A stretch of DNA of 64,000 nucleotides. Origin: Panacibacter ginsenosidivorans (GTDB lineage: Bacteria; Bacteroidota; Bacteroidia; Chitinophagales; Chitinophagaceae). Where the stretch lies: contig NZ_CP042435.1 of the NCBI RefSeq assembly GCF_007971225.1, forward strand, positions 806,001-870,000, read 5' to 3'. The notes under the pieces are model-generated. The model was not told the origin of the DNA, made no database searches, and worked only from the letters and a program-made list of their open reading frames with translations. Shown here one piece after another: positions 26,801 through 35,274 of the stretch. How positions within the stretch are numbered: the stretch's first letter is position 1; each line of letters opens with the position of its first letter. A program made the translations under genes and the position numbers.

Positions 26801-28219
26801 ATGTCAGATCAACAGTATAGTTTTTTTGAAAGCGTTGTAAAAAGTTTCGACAAAGCGGCAAAATTTACAAGGTGGGAAAAGGGTTTGCTGGAGCAGATAA
26901 AAGCCTGCAATGCAGTCTACCAAATGCGTTTTCCTATTAAAAGAGACGACGGTTCTATTGAAGTTATTGAAGCATACCGTGTGCAACATAGTCAGCATAA
27001 AACGCCTTGCAAAGGCGGCATTCGTTTTAGCGATGAAGTAAACCAGGACGAGGTAATGGCACTTGCATCCCTTATGACGTACAAATGTGCAATTGTAAAC
27101 GTACCATTTGGCGGTGGTAAAGGTGGTATCAAAATCAATCCACGCAAATACAGTGAGTTTGAACTACAAAAAATTACCCGCCGGTACACTGCTGAATTGA
27201 TTCGCAAGAACTTTATTGGTCCAGGTACGGATGTTCCTGCTCCTGACTATGGCACCGGTGAACGTGAAATGGCCTGGATCGTTGATACTTACGAAAGTAT
27301 GAAACCGGGCGAAATTGATGGTCTTGCCTGTGTTACCGGTAAACCTGTTACGCAAGGTGGCGTTCGCGGTCGTAAAGAAGCAACAGGATTGGGGGTATTC
27401 TTTGGTGTGCGTGAAGTTTGTAACATGCCGGATGTAATGGCACGTATTGGCTTACCAGTGGGCGTGCAAGGAAAACGTGTGGTTGTACAGGGGTTAGGTA
27501 ATGTGGGCTACCACTCTGCCAAATTCTTCCGCGAAAATGGTTCCAAAGTAGTTGCTATTGCAGAATATGAAGGTGCAATCTTTAGTGAAGATGGCTTGAA
27601 CGAAGACGAGGTTTTTCACCACAGGAAGAAAACAGGTTCTATTCTTAACTTCCCCGGTGCCACCAATCTTGCTAAAAGCGGCGATGCACTTGAGCTTGCC
27701 TGCGATATTCTTATACCCGCTGCTTTGGAAAATGTGATCAATAAAGACAATGCTGCCAATGTAAAAGCAAAGATCATTGGCGAAGCAGCGAATGGTCCTC
27801 TTACACCAGAAGCTGATGAAATACTTATAAAGAATGGAACCCTCGTTATCCCTGATATGTATCTGAATGCTGGTGGCGTTACGGTTTCTTATTTTGAATG
27901 GCTCAAAAATCTTAGCCATGTTCGTTATGGCAGAATGGAAAAACGTTTTACCGAGAACCAGAATAAAGGTTTACTAAGTGCATTAGAAACACTTACCGGA
28001 AAGTCTGTTAATGCAAAAGAAAGGACTTACATTGAACATGGACCAAGCGAAGTTGACCTGGTGCACAGCGGTCTTGAAGAAACTATGATAGAAGCTACTC
28101 ATGAAATCATGAATTGCTGGAAAGCAAACCCTGCTATTCCTGATATGCGTACTGCAGCTTATGTTGTTGCCATTGACAAAGTGGGTACAGCTTATGCAGA
28201 GCTGGGTATATTTCCATAA
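26801..28219 (+). CDS. Glutamate dehydrogenase
   Basis: 472-residue Glu/Leu/Phe/Val dehydrogenase. Substrate-binding lysines lie in PCKGGIRFSDEVNQDEVMALASLMTYKCAIVNVPFGGGKGGI. The dinucleotide fold has VVVQGLGNVGYHSAKFF, and GEAANGPLTPEADEIL and PDMYLNAGGVTVSYFEWLKN complete the family pattern. It interconverts glutamate and 2-oxoglutarate plus ammonia. The acidic residue (E) that follows the GxGNVG strand region (IAEYEGAIF) suggests NAD rather than NADP preference (inference). Followed by a strong terminator. Confidence 0.93.
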   Translation: MSDQQYSFFESVVKSFDKAAKFTRWEKGLLEQIKACNAVYQMRFPIKRDDGSIEVIEAYRVQHSQHKTPCKGGIRFSDEVNQDEVMALASLMTYKCAIVNVPFGGGKGGIKINPRKYSEFELQKITRRYTAELIRKNFIGPGTDVPAPDYGTGEREMAWIVDTYESMKPGEIDGLACVTGKPVTQGGVRGRKEATGLGVFFGVREVCNMPDVMARIGLPVGVQGKRVVVQGLGNVGYHSAKFFRENGSKVVAIAEYEGAIFSEDGLNEDEVFHHRKKTGSILNFPGATNLAKSGDALELACDILIPAALENVINKDNAANVKAKIIGEAANGPLTPEADEILIKNGTLVIPDMYLNAGGVTVSYFEWLKNLSHVRYGRMEKRFTENQNKGLLSALETLTGKSVNAKERTYIEHGPSEVDLVHSGLEETMIEATHEIMNCWKANPAIPDMRTAAYVVAIDKVGTAYAELGIFP

Positions 28220-28239
28220 AGGAATTATTAATTTATGCA

Positions 28240-28270
28240 AAAACTCCCTTAATAAAAGGGAGTTTTTTAT
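28240..28270 (+). terminator. Terminator after glutamate dehydrogenase
   Basis: AAACTCCCTT (28241-28250) pairs with AAGGGAGTTT (28255-28264) with a 4-base loop, followed by T residues. Confidence 0.88.
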
Positions 28271-28280
28271 TTGGTTAGTT

Positions 28281-28492
28281 TATTAATTAACAAGCTGCAG
28301 TGTTTGTGGCATCTTTGGTTGTGTCACTCACTTGTACGTTTGAATTTTTAATGAACAAATAACGTGGGTTTAGCTATGTGCGAACAAAATATGAAAGCCC
28401 AAAACTTGTAGCTATCAGCTGATAGCTATTTAAAAGTACAAGAGTGCGACGCAACAAAAGCCTAAATAATATTCGAATGCCAGGCACAAAAA
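28281..28492. repeat. Intergenic inverted pair, B/A, containing a 20-bp palindrome
   Basis: Left arm GTTGTGTCACTCACTTGTAC (28318-28337), right arm GTACAAGAGTGCGACGCAAC (28436-28455). Between them is the perfect palindrome TAGCTATCAGCTGATAGCTA (28409-28428). The right tail CCAGGCACAAAAA merges with the next terminator. It fills the 323-base gap between two convergent genes. Confidence 0.85.
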
Positions 28493-28517
28493 TCCCCGCA
28501 TTTTATCATGCAGGGAT
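28486..28517 (-). terminator. Terminator of the DUF2723 gene
   Basis: On the minus strand ATCCCTGCAT pairs with ATGCGGGGAT, followed by TTTTTG. The T run is the end of the repeat tail. Confidence 0.78.
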
Positions 28518-28542
28518 CTTATTTGTTAAGTGCCTATAAGCT

Positions 28543-31500
28543 TTATTTATTAGTATCTTTTGGTAAGGCATTTGAGTCTGTGCCAATAACGCCATTATTC
28601 AAGTCGGGATTTGCGCCTTTGGAACCTGTATATTCTTTTTCTATCTGATCCAGCTGTTGCAAAAGGTTTGCAGTATTGCGTTTTTCATAATCCATATTTT
28701 CCGCCTTCAGATCTGTAAGCGCATCATAATAACGCATCTGCTGCTGAAGGTCTTTCTTTACGCCAGCCAATACTTTTGCAGCCAGTTGCGTATCATCAGA
28801 ACGATAGCAGGCTTCAAGAAATGCCATAGACAGCCTGTTGTGATCGTTATTGCGGGATGCCATTCCGTAAGGCAGATTTTCCTGCAATATCATTTTGTCT
28901 GTACGATCCAATACCTTTCGGGCATCTTCTTTTCTACCTTTCATAATAAGATCATAAGCAAGCTCTATATCTGTTTTTCTTATGTCGTTCAAATGCCTGC
29001 GGTTCTCTTCATCATAATAAACACCAGGCAGGTTTGCATTACCATAACCCCATTTTTTGGGATCCATTACAAGCTTGTATACCCAATCGGTATTTACAGA
29101 AGAATTCTCTACAGGAACCAAACGATACGTCATACCATCTTTTCTTAAGTAATTCTGGAAACCAAGATCATCGTAAGGCATAGTAAAATAAATAGGACGT
29201 TTCCATTTATTAGCTGCAATAATGTTGAGCACAGCAAGATCATTTTTCATTAACGCATTCTTTGGAGGAATATCAAAACGCATTTCACTTACTACACTGT
29301 CTGTTGCATTTACAGTGCCATTTGCCCGTACAGTATTGATATCTACAGGTACAGAAACCTTGCGTACAGGGAAAGTGTTGTATTGATCTTCGCCATTGGC
29401 AACCATCTTATCAGGATCATTGCTGCCTACATAAGATTTCATCATGTCGTACAGATCATAGTATCTGTTCTCAGGGAACTGTGGTTTAGGCTGGTAAATA
29501 ATATAATCACGATTACGGCCTTCGATCTGTGCCGGCGTCCAGATCACATCAATAGAATCACTATTATTGACTTTATACCTAAGCTGGTTAATATACCAAT
29601 CAATGCCCAATAAACTTGTATTAATAACCCTTATGTCTGTACGTATTCCTTCTACTTCCTGTGCATACCAAAGCGGGTAAGTATCATTATCACCAAAAGT
29701 AAAAAGAATTGCATTTGGCGCACAGCTTTCAAGATAGTCTTTGGCCATATCACGTGGCAATTGCTTTTTGCTGCGATCATGATCATCCCATTCCTGAGCC
29801 CCCATTAAGGCAGGCACCAGCAGGGAAATGATCAAAGCAGCATAAGTAATGATGTTCGGACTTTTTAGTGCTTTTAAAATAAAAGGAACACCTGCAGCAA
29901 CAGCAGCAAGCAATACAAAGAAACCCAGGCCAACAGTAATACCTGCTGTACCTCCATAACCTGAAAGACCAATAGAGAACATAAATATAAAAGCCACTAC
30001 AGAACCACCAACGAGTACATCCTGTATTAGTTTCTTATCCCATTTACAAGCAAGATCAATAAAATAAGGGACAGCTAATCCAATCCACACAGCAAAAGCG
30101 TAGAAAGATCCTACATATGCATAATCACGTTCACGTGGCTGATAACCAGGCTGGTTAAGGTAGATTATAATGGCAAAGCCAGTACCTATAAACAACATCA
30201 TATTTACCAGTGCATCACTGCCTTTTCTTTTAAAATGGTAGAACATACCAATCAGCCCAAGAATAAAGGGCAACATAAACATGGTGTTATGTGCTTTATT
30301 CTGTTTAAGACTGTCTGGCAACACACTTTGATCTCCGTAAAGCGCATTGTCTATAATTGGTATACCCGATATCCAGTTGCCATCTCTTACATTACCTGTA
30401 AACACACCCTGAAGGTCATCTTGTTTACCGCTAAAATTCCACATGAAATAGCGGATATACATAAAGTATGTTTGGTAGCTTACAAAGAATTTTAAATTCT
30501 CGCCAAACGTCGGACCGCGTTCATACTCACCATTTTGTCCCTTACCTATTTGCAGAAAGTATGCGTAATAATCGGCATGGCCCTGATCGTTACTGGCATC
30601 CCACATGCGTGGGAAAATCATCTTATCTTCTTTACGGTAAACATATTTTACATCGTTTCCGTTTGCTACATATTTGCCGTTTGATTTGGTGTATTTGGCA
30701 GAACCCTGCGCATAATCAGCGGGGCTTGCATTAAATGTTTGTCCATAAAGTATAGGGAAGTCTCCATATTGTTCCCTGCCTAAGTAACCCACAAGGCTCA
30801 TTGGGTTATCAACGTTATACATATCTACGGAAGGATCAGCATTACTGCGGATCATTGTAGTCAAATAGGTACTATAACCAATTAAAAGAAATGCAAAGCA
30901 CCAAACCGCCAGGCGCAAATAAGGCCAACCTTTTTTAGCAGCAAATCGCAAAGCATACCAGGTAGCTGCAGCAATAAGTAAAAAGAAAAATGTAAAGCCA
31001 GAGAAGAATGGAAGGCCAAAACTGTTTACAAATAAAATATCAAACTGACCGGCCCCTTTTATCGTGTACTGAATTACACCAATCTGAACTATACCAATTA
31101 TAATAACACCTAAAACAAGAAATATATAAGTGCCTCCATACAGTTCTTTTTTGTCCTTGTTTATTCGTTCTATAAGAGACAAAAGACCGATTGCCAAGGC
31201 AGCACCCAGCAAGAGTAATGCTGCAACTGTACCATCCATTGTAACGCCGCGATCCGCATTCACCTCTGACTGTGCACCTAATAAAGCCAATATAAATCCT
31301 GCGGCACCGCCAATAATAATAGTCCAGATAAAATATTTACGAATGGCTGTATAATTAAATAAGTGTCTTCTTCTGAAATAATATGCCAACACAATTGCAG
31401 GAATACAAAGCAAACAGAGCAAGTGCACACCAATAGACAACCCAATCATGAAAAAGATAAAAACGATCCATTTATCAGAGCCAGGTTCATCGGCCTGACT

Positions 31501-31998
31501 ATCCCATTTTAAAATGCCCCAGAATACAATCGCAGTAAAAAAAGAACTCATTGCATATACCTCACCTTCTACTGCACTGTACCAGAATGAATCGGAAAAA
31601 GTATAAGCCAATGCACCAACAATACCGGCACCCATAATACTTACGAGTTGCGTAGAAGTAAGCAGCTTTGTATTATCAGGCTGCACCATTTTTTTGGCAA
31701 AATGGGTAATGCTCCAAAACAGGAAAAGAATGCTGAAACCACTTGCCAGTGCACTCATTACATTTACACCTTTGGCGGCCGTATTTGGATCATCGCCAAA
31801 AAGTACAACGAAGATCCTGCCCAGCATTACAAAAAGCGGTGCTCCGGGCGGATGGGGAATCTGGAGTTTAAAGCAACTGCTCACAAATTCACCGCAGTCC
31901 CAGAAACTGCCGCCAGCTTCGCTGGTCATTATGTATACAGTACAGGCAAACAAACCTACTATCCAACCCGTAATAACATTGGTCTTTTTAAAATTCAT
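28543..31998 (-). CDS. DUF2723 (GT117-like) membrane glycosyltransferase with C-terminal repeats
   Basis: 1151 residues. The N-terminal half has ten or more membrane helices with the DUF2723 opening SEAGGSFWDCGEFVSSCFKLQIPHPPGAPLFVMLGRIF. A central NQPGYQPRERDYAYVGSFYAFAVWIG motif follows, then a soluble C-terminal part (FTFGDNDTYPLWYAQEVEGIRTDIRVIN and TPR-like helices near 1020-1120). Bacteroidota proteins of this type are related to protein O-mannosyltransferases and are linked to O-glycosylation of exported proteins. The acidic D/E pair in the first loop (DCGEF) fits the catalytic position. It stands alone. Confidence 0.85.
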   Translation of the reverse strand: MNFKKTNVITGWIVGLFACTVYIMTSEAGGSFWDCGEFVSSCFKLQIPHPPGAPLFVMLGRIFVVLFGDDPNTAAKGVNVMSALASGFSILFLFWSITHFAKKMVQPDNTKLLTSTQLVSIMGAGIVGALAYTFSDSFWYSAVEGEVYAMSSFFTAIVFWGILKWDSQADEPGSDKWIVFIFFMIGLSIGVHLLCLLCIPAIVLAYYFRRRHLFNYTAIRKYFIWTIIIGGAAGFILALLGAQSEVNADRGVTMDGTVAALLLLGAALAIGLLSLIERINKDKKELYGGTYIFLVLGVIIIGIVQIGVIQYTIKGAGQFDILFVNSFGLPFFSGFTFFFLLIAAATWYALRFAAKKGWPYLRLAVWCFAFLLIGYSTYLTTMIRSNADPSVDMYNVDNPMSLVGYLGREQYGDFPILYGQTFNASPADYAQGSAKYTKSNGKYVANGNDVKYVYRKEDKMIFPRMWDASNDQGHADYYAYFLQIGKGQNGEYERGPTFGENLKFFVSYQTYFMYIRYFMWNFSGKQDDLQGVFTGNVRDGNWISGIPIIDNALYGDQSVLPDSLKQNKAHNTMFMLPFILGLIGMFYHFKRKGSDALVNMMLFIGTGFAIIIYLNQPGYQPRERDYAYVGSFYAFAVWIGLAVPYFIDLACKWDKKLIQDVLVGGSVVAFIFMFSIGLSGYGGTAGITVGLGFFVLLAAVAAGVPFILKALKSPNIITYAALIISLLVPALMGAQEWDDHDRSKKQLPRDMAKDYLESCAPNAILFTFGDNDTYPLWYAQEVEGIRTDIRVINTSLLGIDWYINQLRYKVNNSDSIDVIWTPAQIEGRNRDYIIYQPKPQFPENRYYDLYDMMKSYVGSNDPDKMVANGEDQYNTFPVRKVSVPVDINTVRANGTVNATDSVVSEMRFDIPPKNALMKNDLAVLNIIAANKWKRPIYFTMPYDDLGFQNYLRKDGMTYRLVPVENSSVNTDWVYKLVMDPKKWGYGNANLPGVYYDEENRRHLNDIRKTDIELAYDLIMKGRKEDARKVLDRTDKMILQENLPYGMASRNNDHNRLSMAFLEACYRSDDTQLAAKVLAGVKKDLQQQMRYYDALTDLKAENMDYEKRNTANLLQQLDQIEKEYTGSKGANPDLNNGVIGTDSNALPKDTNK

Positions 31999-32025
31999 AC
32001 CGGTTTTGGTTTTTTAAAAGTGTCG

Positions 32026-32033
32026 CAAACCTA
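32026..32033 (-). promoter_or_regulatory. -7 element TAGGTTTG of the DUF2723 gene
   Basis: TAnnTTTG match on the minus strand, 27 bases before the ATG at 31998. No clear -33 box. Confidence 0.4.
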
Positions 32034-32121
32034 TCGTAAAAATTGTAAAGTGGAAAATTGAAGATCATTTTTAAGAATAGAATAGGATTTTCATTTCGGA
32101 TTTTGGATTTAAGATGGCAGG

Positions 32122-32177
32122 TTTTTAGATACCAGCAGTAGCTTTTCATGGCGTCTTCGTTGCGTCGCAAGCACTTC
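32122..32177. repeat. Intergenic unit, left-facing, family A (decayed)
   Basis: GTTGCGTCGCAAGCACTTC (32159-32177) with a weak tail. Its probable partner is the right-facing unit at 32701, so the pair brackets the DUF4258 gene. Confidence 0.6.
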
Positions 32178-32218
32178 ATCATTCGTTAAAAATGGCAACA
32201 AAAACATTAACCGTTGAA

Positions 32219-32653
32219 CTATTCACAGTCGCACACCCATTCTTTTCCCAGGTCAATTACCGTTACTACTGTTACTTCATCTGCACAAGGTGCAAATATA
32301 ATCCGTACTTTCTGATCATCCTTTGTATTGCCCTCCACAGCGTATTTCTTTTTACAGTCCTCTCCTTTCAGCTCGCTTTTGGTATAGTTGATCTTTCCTT
32401 CTCTTAATATTTGTTTCACTTCAGCTTCATCAATATGCCGGCAATCCATACGGCACCGTGCATGTTTGGAGTAATTAATATGAGATGGATTCCGGTTTAA
32501 ACCGCGCTTTGAATAATCCTGCTGTGTAGTATCTGTTTGCTTTTTATTTTTTATTGTTGGCCTTACATCATTGGTTATGTTGTTGCATTGTTTAAGAGAC
32601 AAAGCAATAACGGCCAATACTACCAGCAGAATCAAAGGCAATGCTTTTTTCAT
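32219..32653 (-). CDS. DUF4258 domain protein
   Basis: 144 residues from the ATG at 32653. An N-terminal hydrophobic helix (about 4-22) is followed by a linker and a DUF4258 domain: YSKHARCRMDCRHIDEAEVKQILREGKINY, then KYAVEGNTKDDQKVRIIFAPCADEVTVVTVIDLGKEW. The family is of unknown function, with a BrnT-like toxin fold suggested for relatives. The membrane anchor and the extra cysteines (CRMDCR, CDCE) argue for an envelope role here. Flanked on both sides by repeat units. Confidence 0.75.
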   Translation of the reverse strand: MKKALPLILLVVLAVIALSLKQCNNITNDVRPTIKNKKQTDTTQQDYSKRGLNRNPSHINYSKHARCRMDCRHIDEAEVKQILREGKINYTKSELKGEDCKKKYAVEGNTKDDQKVRIIFAPCADEVTVVTVIDLGKEWVCDCE

Positions 32654-32700
32654 AAGCAATAAAAATAATAAATATCTCTATTGCTGAATTAACATATGCA

Positions 32701-32755
32701 GTACAAGTGAGTGACACAACGAAGATGCCACATGCACAAAAGCCGGTTACCAAAA
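32701..32755. repeat. Intergenic unit, right-facing, family B
   Basis: Arm GTACAAGTGAGTGACACAAC (32701-32720), tail GAAGATGCCACATGCACAAA then AGCCGGTTACCAAAA. Confidence 0.78.
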
Positions 32756-32803
32756 CCTAAAAAGTGAAAAGCTAAACGAAAAACGATAAACCACAAACCT
32801 TCT

Positions 32804-32811
32804 TATCTTTG
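32804..32811 (+). promoter_or_regulatory. -7 element TATCTTTG of mtaB
   Basis: TAnnTTTG match ending 7 bases before the mtaB ATG; predicts an almost leaderless transcript. Confidence 0.5.
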
Positions 32812-32818
32812 CGCCTTT

Positions 32819-34111
32819 ATGGAAAAGAGGCGAACAGTTGCATTTCATACATTGGGTTGTAAGCTCAATTTCTCGGAGACATCAACACTCAGCCGTATGC
32901 TGGAAAATGATGGTTTTGAGAAAAAAGATTTTGATGACCTTGCCGATGTGTATGTGATCAACACCTGCTCTGTTACAGACAATGCAGATAAAGAATGTCG
33001 CCAGTTGGTGCGTCGCATTCAACGCAAATCTCCTGAGAGCCTGGTTGTAATTACAGGCTGCTATGCGCAGTTAAAACCAAAAGAAATTTCAGAAATCCCC
33101 GGTGTGGATCTTGTATTAGGTGCTGCTGAAAAATTTAATATTGGTGCACATATACGTGAGCTTGCAAAAGGAGATTCAGCAAAAATTTCCAGTTGCGATA
33201 TTGAAACTGTAAGTGGCTTTTATGCTTCCTATTCTTTAAATGACAGAACAAGAACATTTTTAAAAGTGCAGGATGGTTGTGATTATAATTGTTCTTTCTG
33301 CACCATTCCGATGGCACGTGGTAAAAGCCGCAGCGATACTATTGAAAATGTTTTACGCAATGCAAAAGAACTGGCCGCGAATGGTGTAAAAGAAATTGTG
33401 TTGACTGGTGTTAATCTTGGCGATTTTGGTAAAGGGCCGGATGGGATTAGCGAAACGATCAGTATTAATAACCGCGAAGAAAATTTCTTTGAATTAATAA
33501 AGCAATTGGATGAGGTTGAAGGTATAGAACGTTACCGCATTTCTTCTATTGAACCGAATCTATTAACAAACGAGATCATTGAATTTGTAAGCAACAGCAA
33601 TAAGTTCATGCCACATTTTCATATTCCATTGCAAAGCGGCAGTAACAAAACTTTAGCTGCCATGCGCAGAAGATATAAAAGAGAATTGTATGCCGAGCGT
33701 GTTGGCTTGATTAGAACATTAATGCCGCATTGTTGTATTGGTGTGGATGTGATCGTTGGTTTTCCTGGTGAAACAGAAGAAGATTTCAACGAAACATTTG
33801 AGTTTCTTCATTCGCTGGATGTTTCTTACCTGCATGTATTTACGTACTCAGAAAGAGATAATACAAAAGCGCTTGAAATAAAACCGGTGGTTCCGGTTAA
33901 TATGCGCCACGAACGAAATAAAATTTTACGTAACTTGAGTTATATGAAGATGCAGTTCTTCACTGAACAACACAGCGGACAAACCCGTAAAGTGTTGTTT
34001 GAAAGCCATGAAAAGAACGGCATGATGGAAGGTTATACTGATAATTATATTCGTATCACTACACCGTACCGTGCTGATTTTTCCAACAACATAGTTGATT
34101 GGAAAATTTAA
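32819..34111 (+). CDS. mtaB: tRNA t6A37 methylthiotransferase
   Basis: 430 residues. The N-terminal methylthiotransferase domain holds three cluster cysteines (C14 in HTLGCKLN, C50 in VINTCSVTD, and one in TGCYAQ). The radical SAM motif CDYNCSFC follows, with QDGCDYNC context, IPLQSGSNKTLAAMRRRY and a C-terminal TRAM-like domain. HTLGCKLN identifies the MtaB branch rather than MiaB or RimO. It converts t6A37 to ms2t6A37 in tRNAs reading ANN codons. Confidence 0.93.
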   Translation: MEKRRTVAFHTLGCKLNFSETSTLSRMLENDGFEKKDFDDLADVYVINTCSVTDNADKECRQLVRRIQRKSPESLVVITGCYAQLKPKEISEIPGVDLVLGAAEKFNIGAHIRELAKGDSAKISSCDIETVSGFYASYSLNDRTRTFLKVQDGCDYNCSFCTIPMARGKSRSDTIENVLRNAKELAANGVKEIVLTGVNLGDFGKGPDGISETISINNREENFFELIKQLDEVEGIERYRISSIEPNLLTNEIIEFVSNSNKFMPHFHIPLQSGSNKTLAAMRRRYKRELYAERVGLIRTLMPHCCIGVDVIVGFPGETEEDFNETFEFLHSLDVSYLHVFTYSERDNTKALEIKPVVPVNMRHERNKILRNLSYMKMQFFTEQHSGQTRKVLFESHEKNGMMEGYTDNYIRITTPYRADFSNNIVDWKI

Positions 34112-34150
34112 TCCTTAACGATAGCCTGCCCTGATTAAAAATTGTGTGTT

Positions 34151-34441
34151 ATGAAAAAATTCCAGGCAATCATTCATTTTGATATGGATGAACAATTCAT
34201 GAATCTTGTTCCGCCTCATCGTACCTATATCAATTATCTTATCAATAAAAATATTATTGATAGTTATGCTGTAAGCATGGAATCTCAAACCGTTTGGATC
34301 ACCATCAATGCGGAAACTAAAGCTGAAATTGATACTTATCTTGCCAAGTCTCCTCTGTATAAATACTGGGATTATACCATTGAAGAATTATTTGTATACG
34401 ATGGTCAGTTGTACCGACTACCTTCTGTGCAATTAAATTAG
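34151..34441 (+). CDS. Small ferredoxin-like-fold protein (muconolactone isomerase/YciI-like)
   Basis: 96 residues from the ATG at 34151; the frame opens at a TTG three codons earlier. The beta-alpha-beta layout (FQAIIHFDMDEQF, LINKNIIDSYAVS, VWITINAETKAEIDTYLAKSP) resembles dimeric alpha/beta barrel proteins. No catalytic assignment is possible. It lies 39 bases after mtaB and may be cotranscribed. Confidence 0.7.
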   Translation: MKKFQAIIHFDMDEQFMNLVPPHRTYINYLINKNIIDSYAVSMESQTVWITINAETKAEIDTYLAKSPLYKYWDYTIEELFVYDGQLYRLPSVQLN

Positions 34442-34442
34442 A

Positions 34443-34498
34443 AATAGAACTTAACTGCAGTATTACTATTAGACTTTTGTTGTGTCACTCACTTGTAC
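34443..34498. repeat. Intergenic unit, single, left-facing, family B
   Basis: Arm GTTGTGTCACTCACTTGTAC at 34479-34498, preceded by AACTGCAGTATTACTATTAG. Confidence 0.75.
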
Positions 34499-34653
34499 GT
34501 CCTGTTTTTATAGCAGCATTTCGTTTTCATTTTTATTATATTTTTCTCTTAACGTTAATGCACGGTTAATACAATTAATTAAAGTAAACCAACGATTTTT
34601 CTTTTCATCGTAGTACTGTTTTAAAAATCTTTAGATCATTAAAAACAAAAACA

Positions 34654-35181
34654 ATGAAAAGAATAATGCTTTCCGCTGCTGCAATAATATTGATAGTATC
34701 TGCTGCTTCTGCAGGTGGTAAAAAAATAAGCTTTACTACACCTGCCTCAAACATGAAATTAAACCTGTTATCAAATCAGTTTAAAGACCTCTGTGCAACA
34801 GTTCCGGCTAAAATAGAAGTCAAAAAAAATCTCACCGTTTTTACTGATGCCACGAATGATGAAAATGATGAAACACCATCAAGGTATATTGTAACACTTG
34901 CTGGTAAAGGGTATGACGAAAAAGCTAATTATGACAGCAAAGGAATTCTTATAAGTTATGAAGATAAAATTAAGGATGCTCAATTACCTGCTGCTGTTAC
35001 CGATGCAATTATGCAGAAACATACAGGAGCAATAATTACAAAAGACCGGGAAATAATAAAAGATTCCAAAGGCATAACAAAAGATGAATACAAAGTGCAT
35101 TTTAAAGATAACAAAAAACATTATACAGCTTTAGTAGAAGCCAATGGAACAATTGATCGTATGCATAAGCATTTTATTTAA
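34654..35181 (+). CDS. Secreted PepSY-like small protein
   Basis: 175 residues with a signal peptide (MKRIMLSAAAIILIVSAASA). The mature part has two repeat-like beta-alpha units with FTDATNDENDETPSRYIVTLAGKGYDEKANYDSKG and AAVTDAIMQKHTGAIITKDREI. This is the pattern of Bacteroidota PepSY-like, beta-lactamase-inhibitor-fold proteins. Function unknown, probably periplasmic. A bidirectional terminator separates it from the convergent TonB receptor gene. Confidence 0.75.
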   Translation: MKRIMLSAAAIILIVSAASAGGKKISFTTPASNMKLNLLSNQFKDLCATVPAKIEVKKNLTVFTDATNDENDETPSRYIVTLAGKGYDEKANYDSKGILISYEDKIKDAQLPAAVTDAIMQKHTGAIITKDREIIKDSKGITKDEYKVHFKDNKKHYTALVEANGTIDRMHKHFI

Positions 35182-35211
35182 AAGCATAAATATTTTGATA
35201 AAGTCAGCTGG

Positions 35212-35243
35212 AAAAACTACGCGGCTATTGCTGCGTAGTTTTC
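35212..35243 (+). terminator. Bidirectional terminator
   Basis: AAAACTACGC (35213-35222) pairs with GCGTAGTTTT (35233-35242), with A and T runs on either side, so it can serve both the PepSY-like gene and the convergent receptor gene. Confidence 0.82.
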
Positions 35244-35274
35244 ATGCCTATTTATTTTATTCAATAATTAATTA

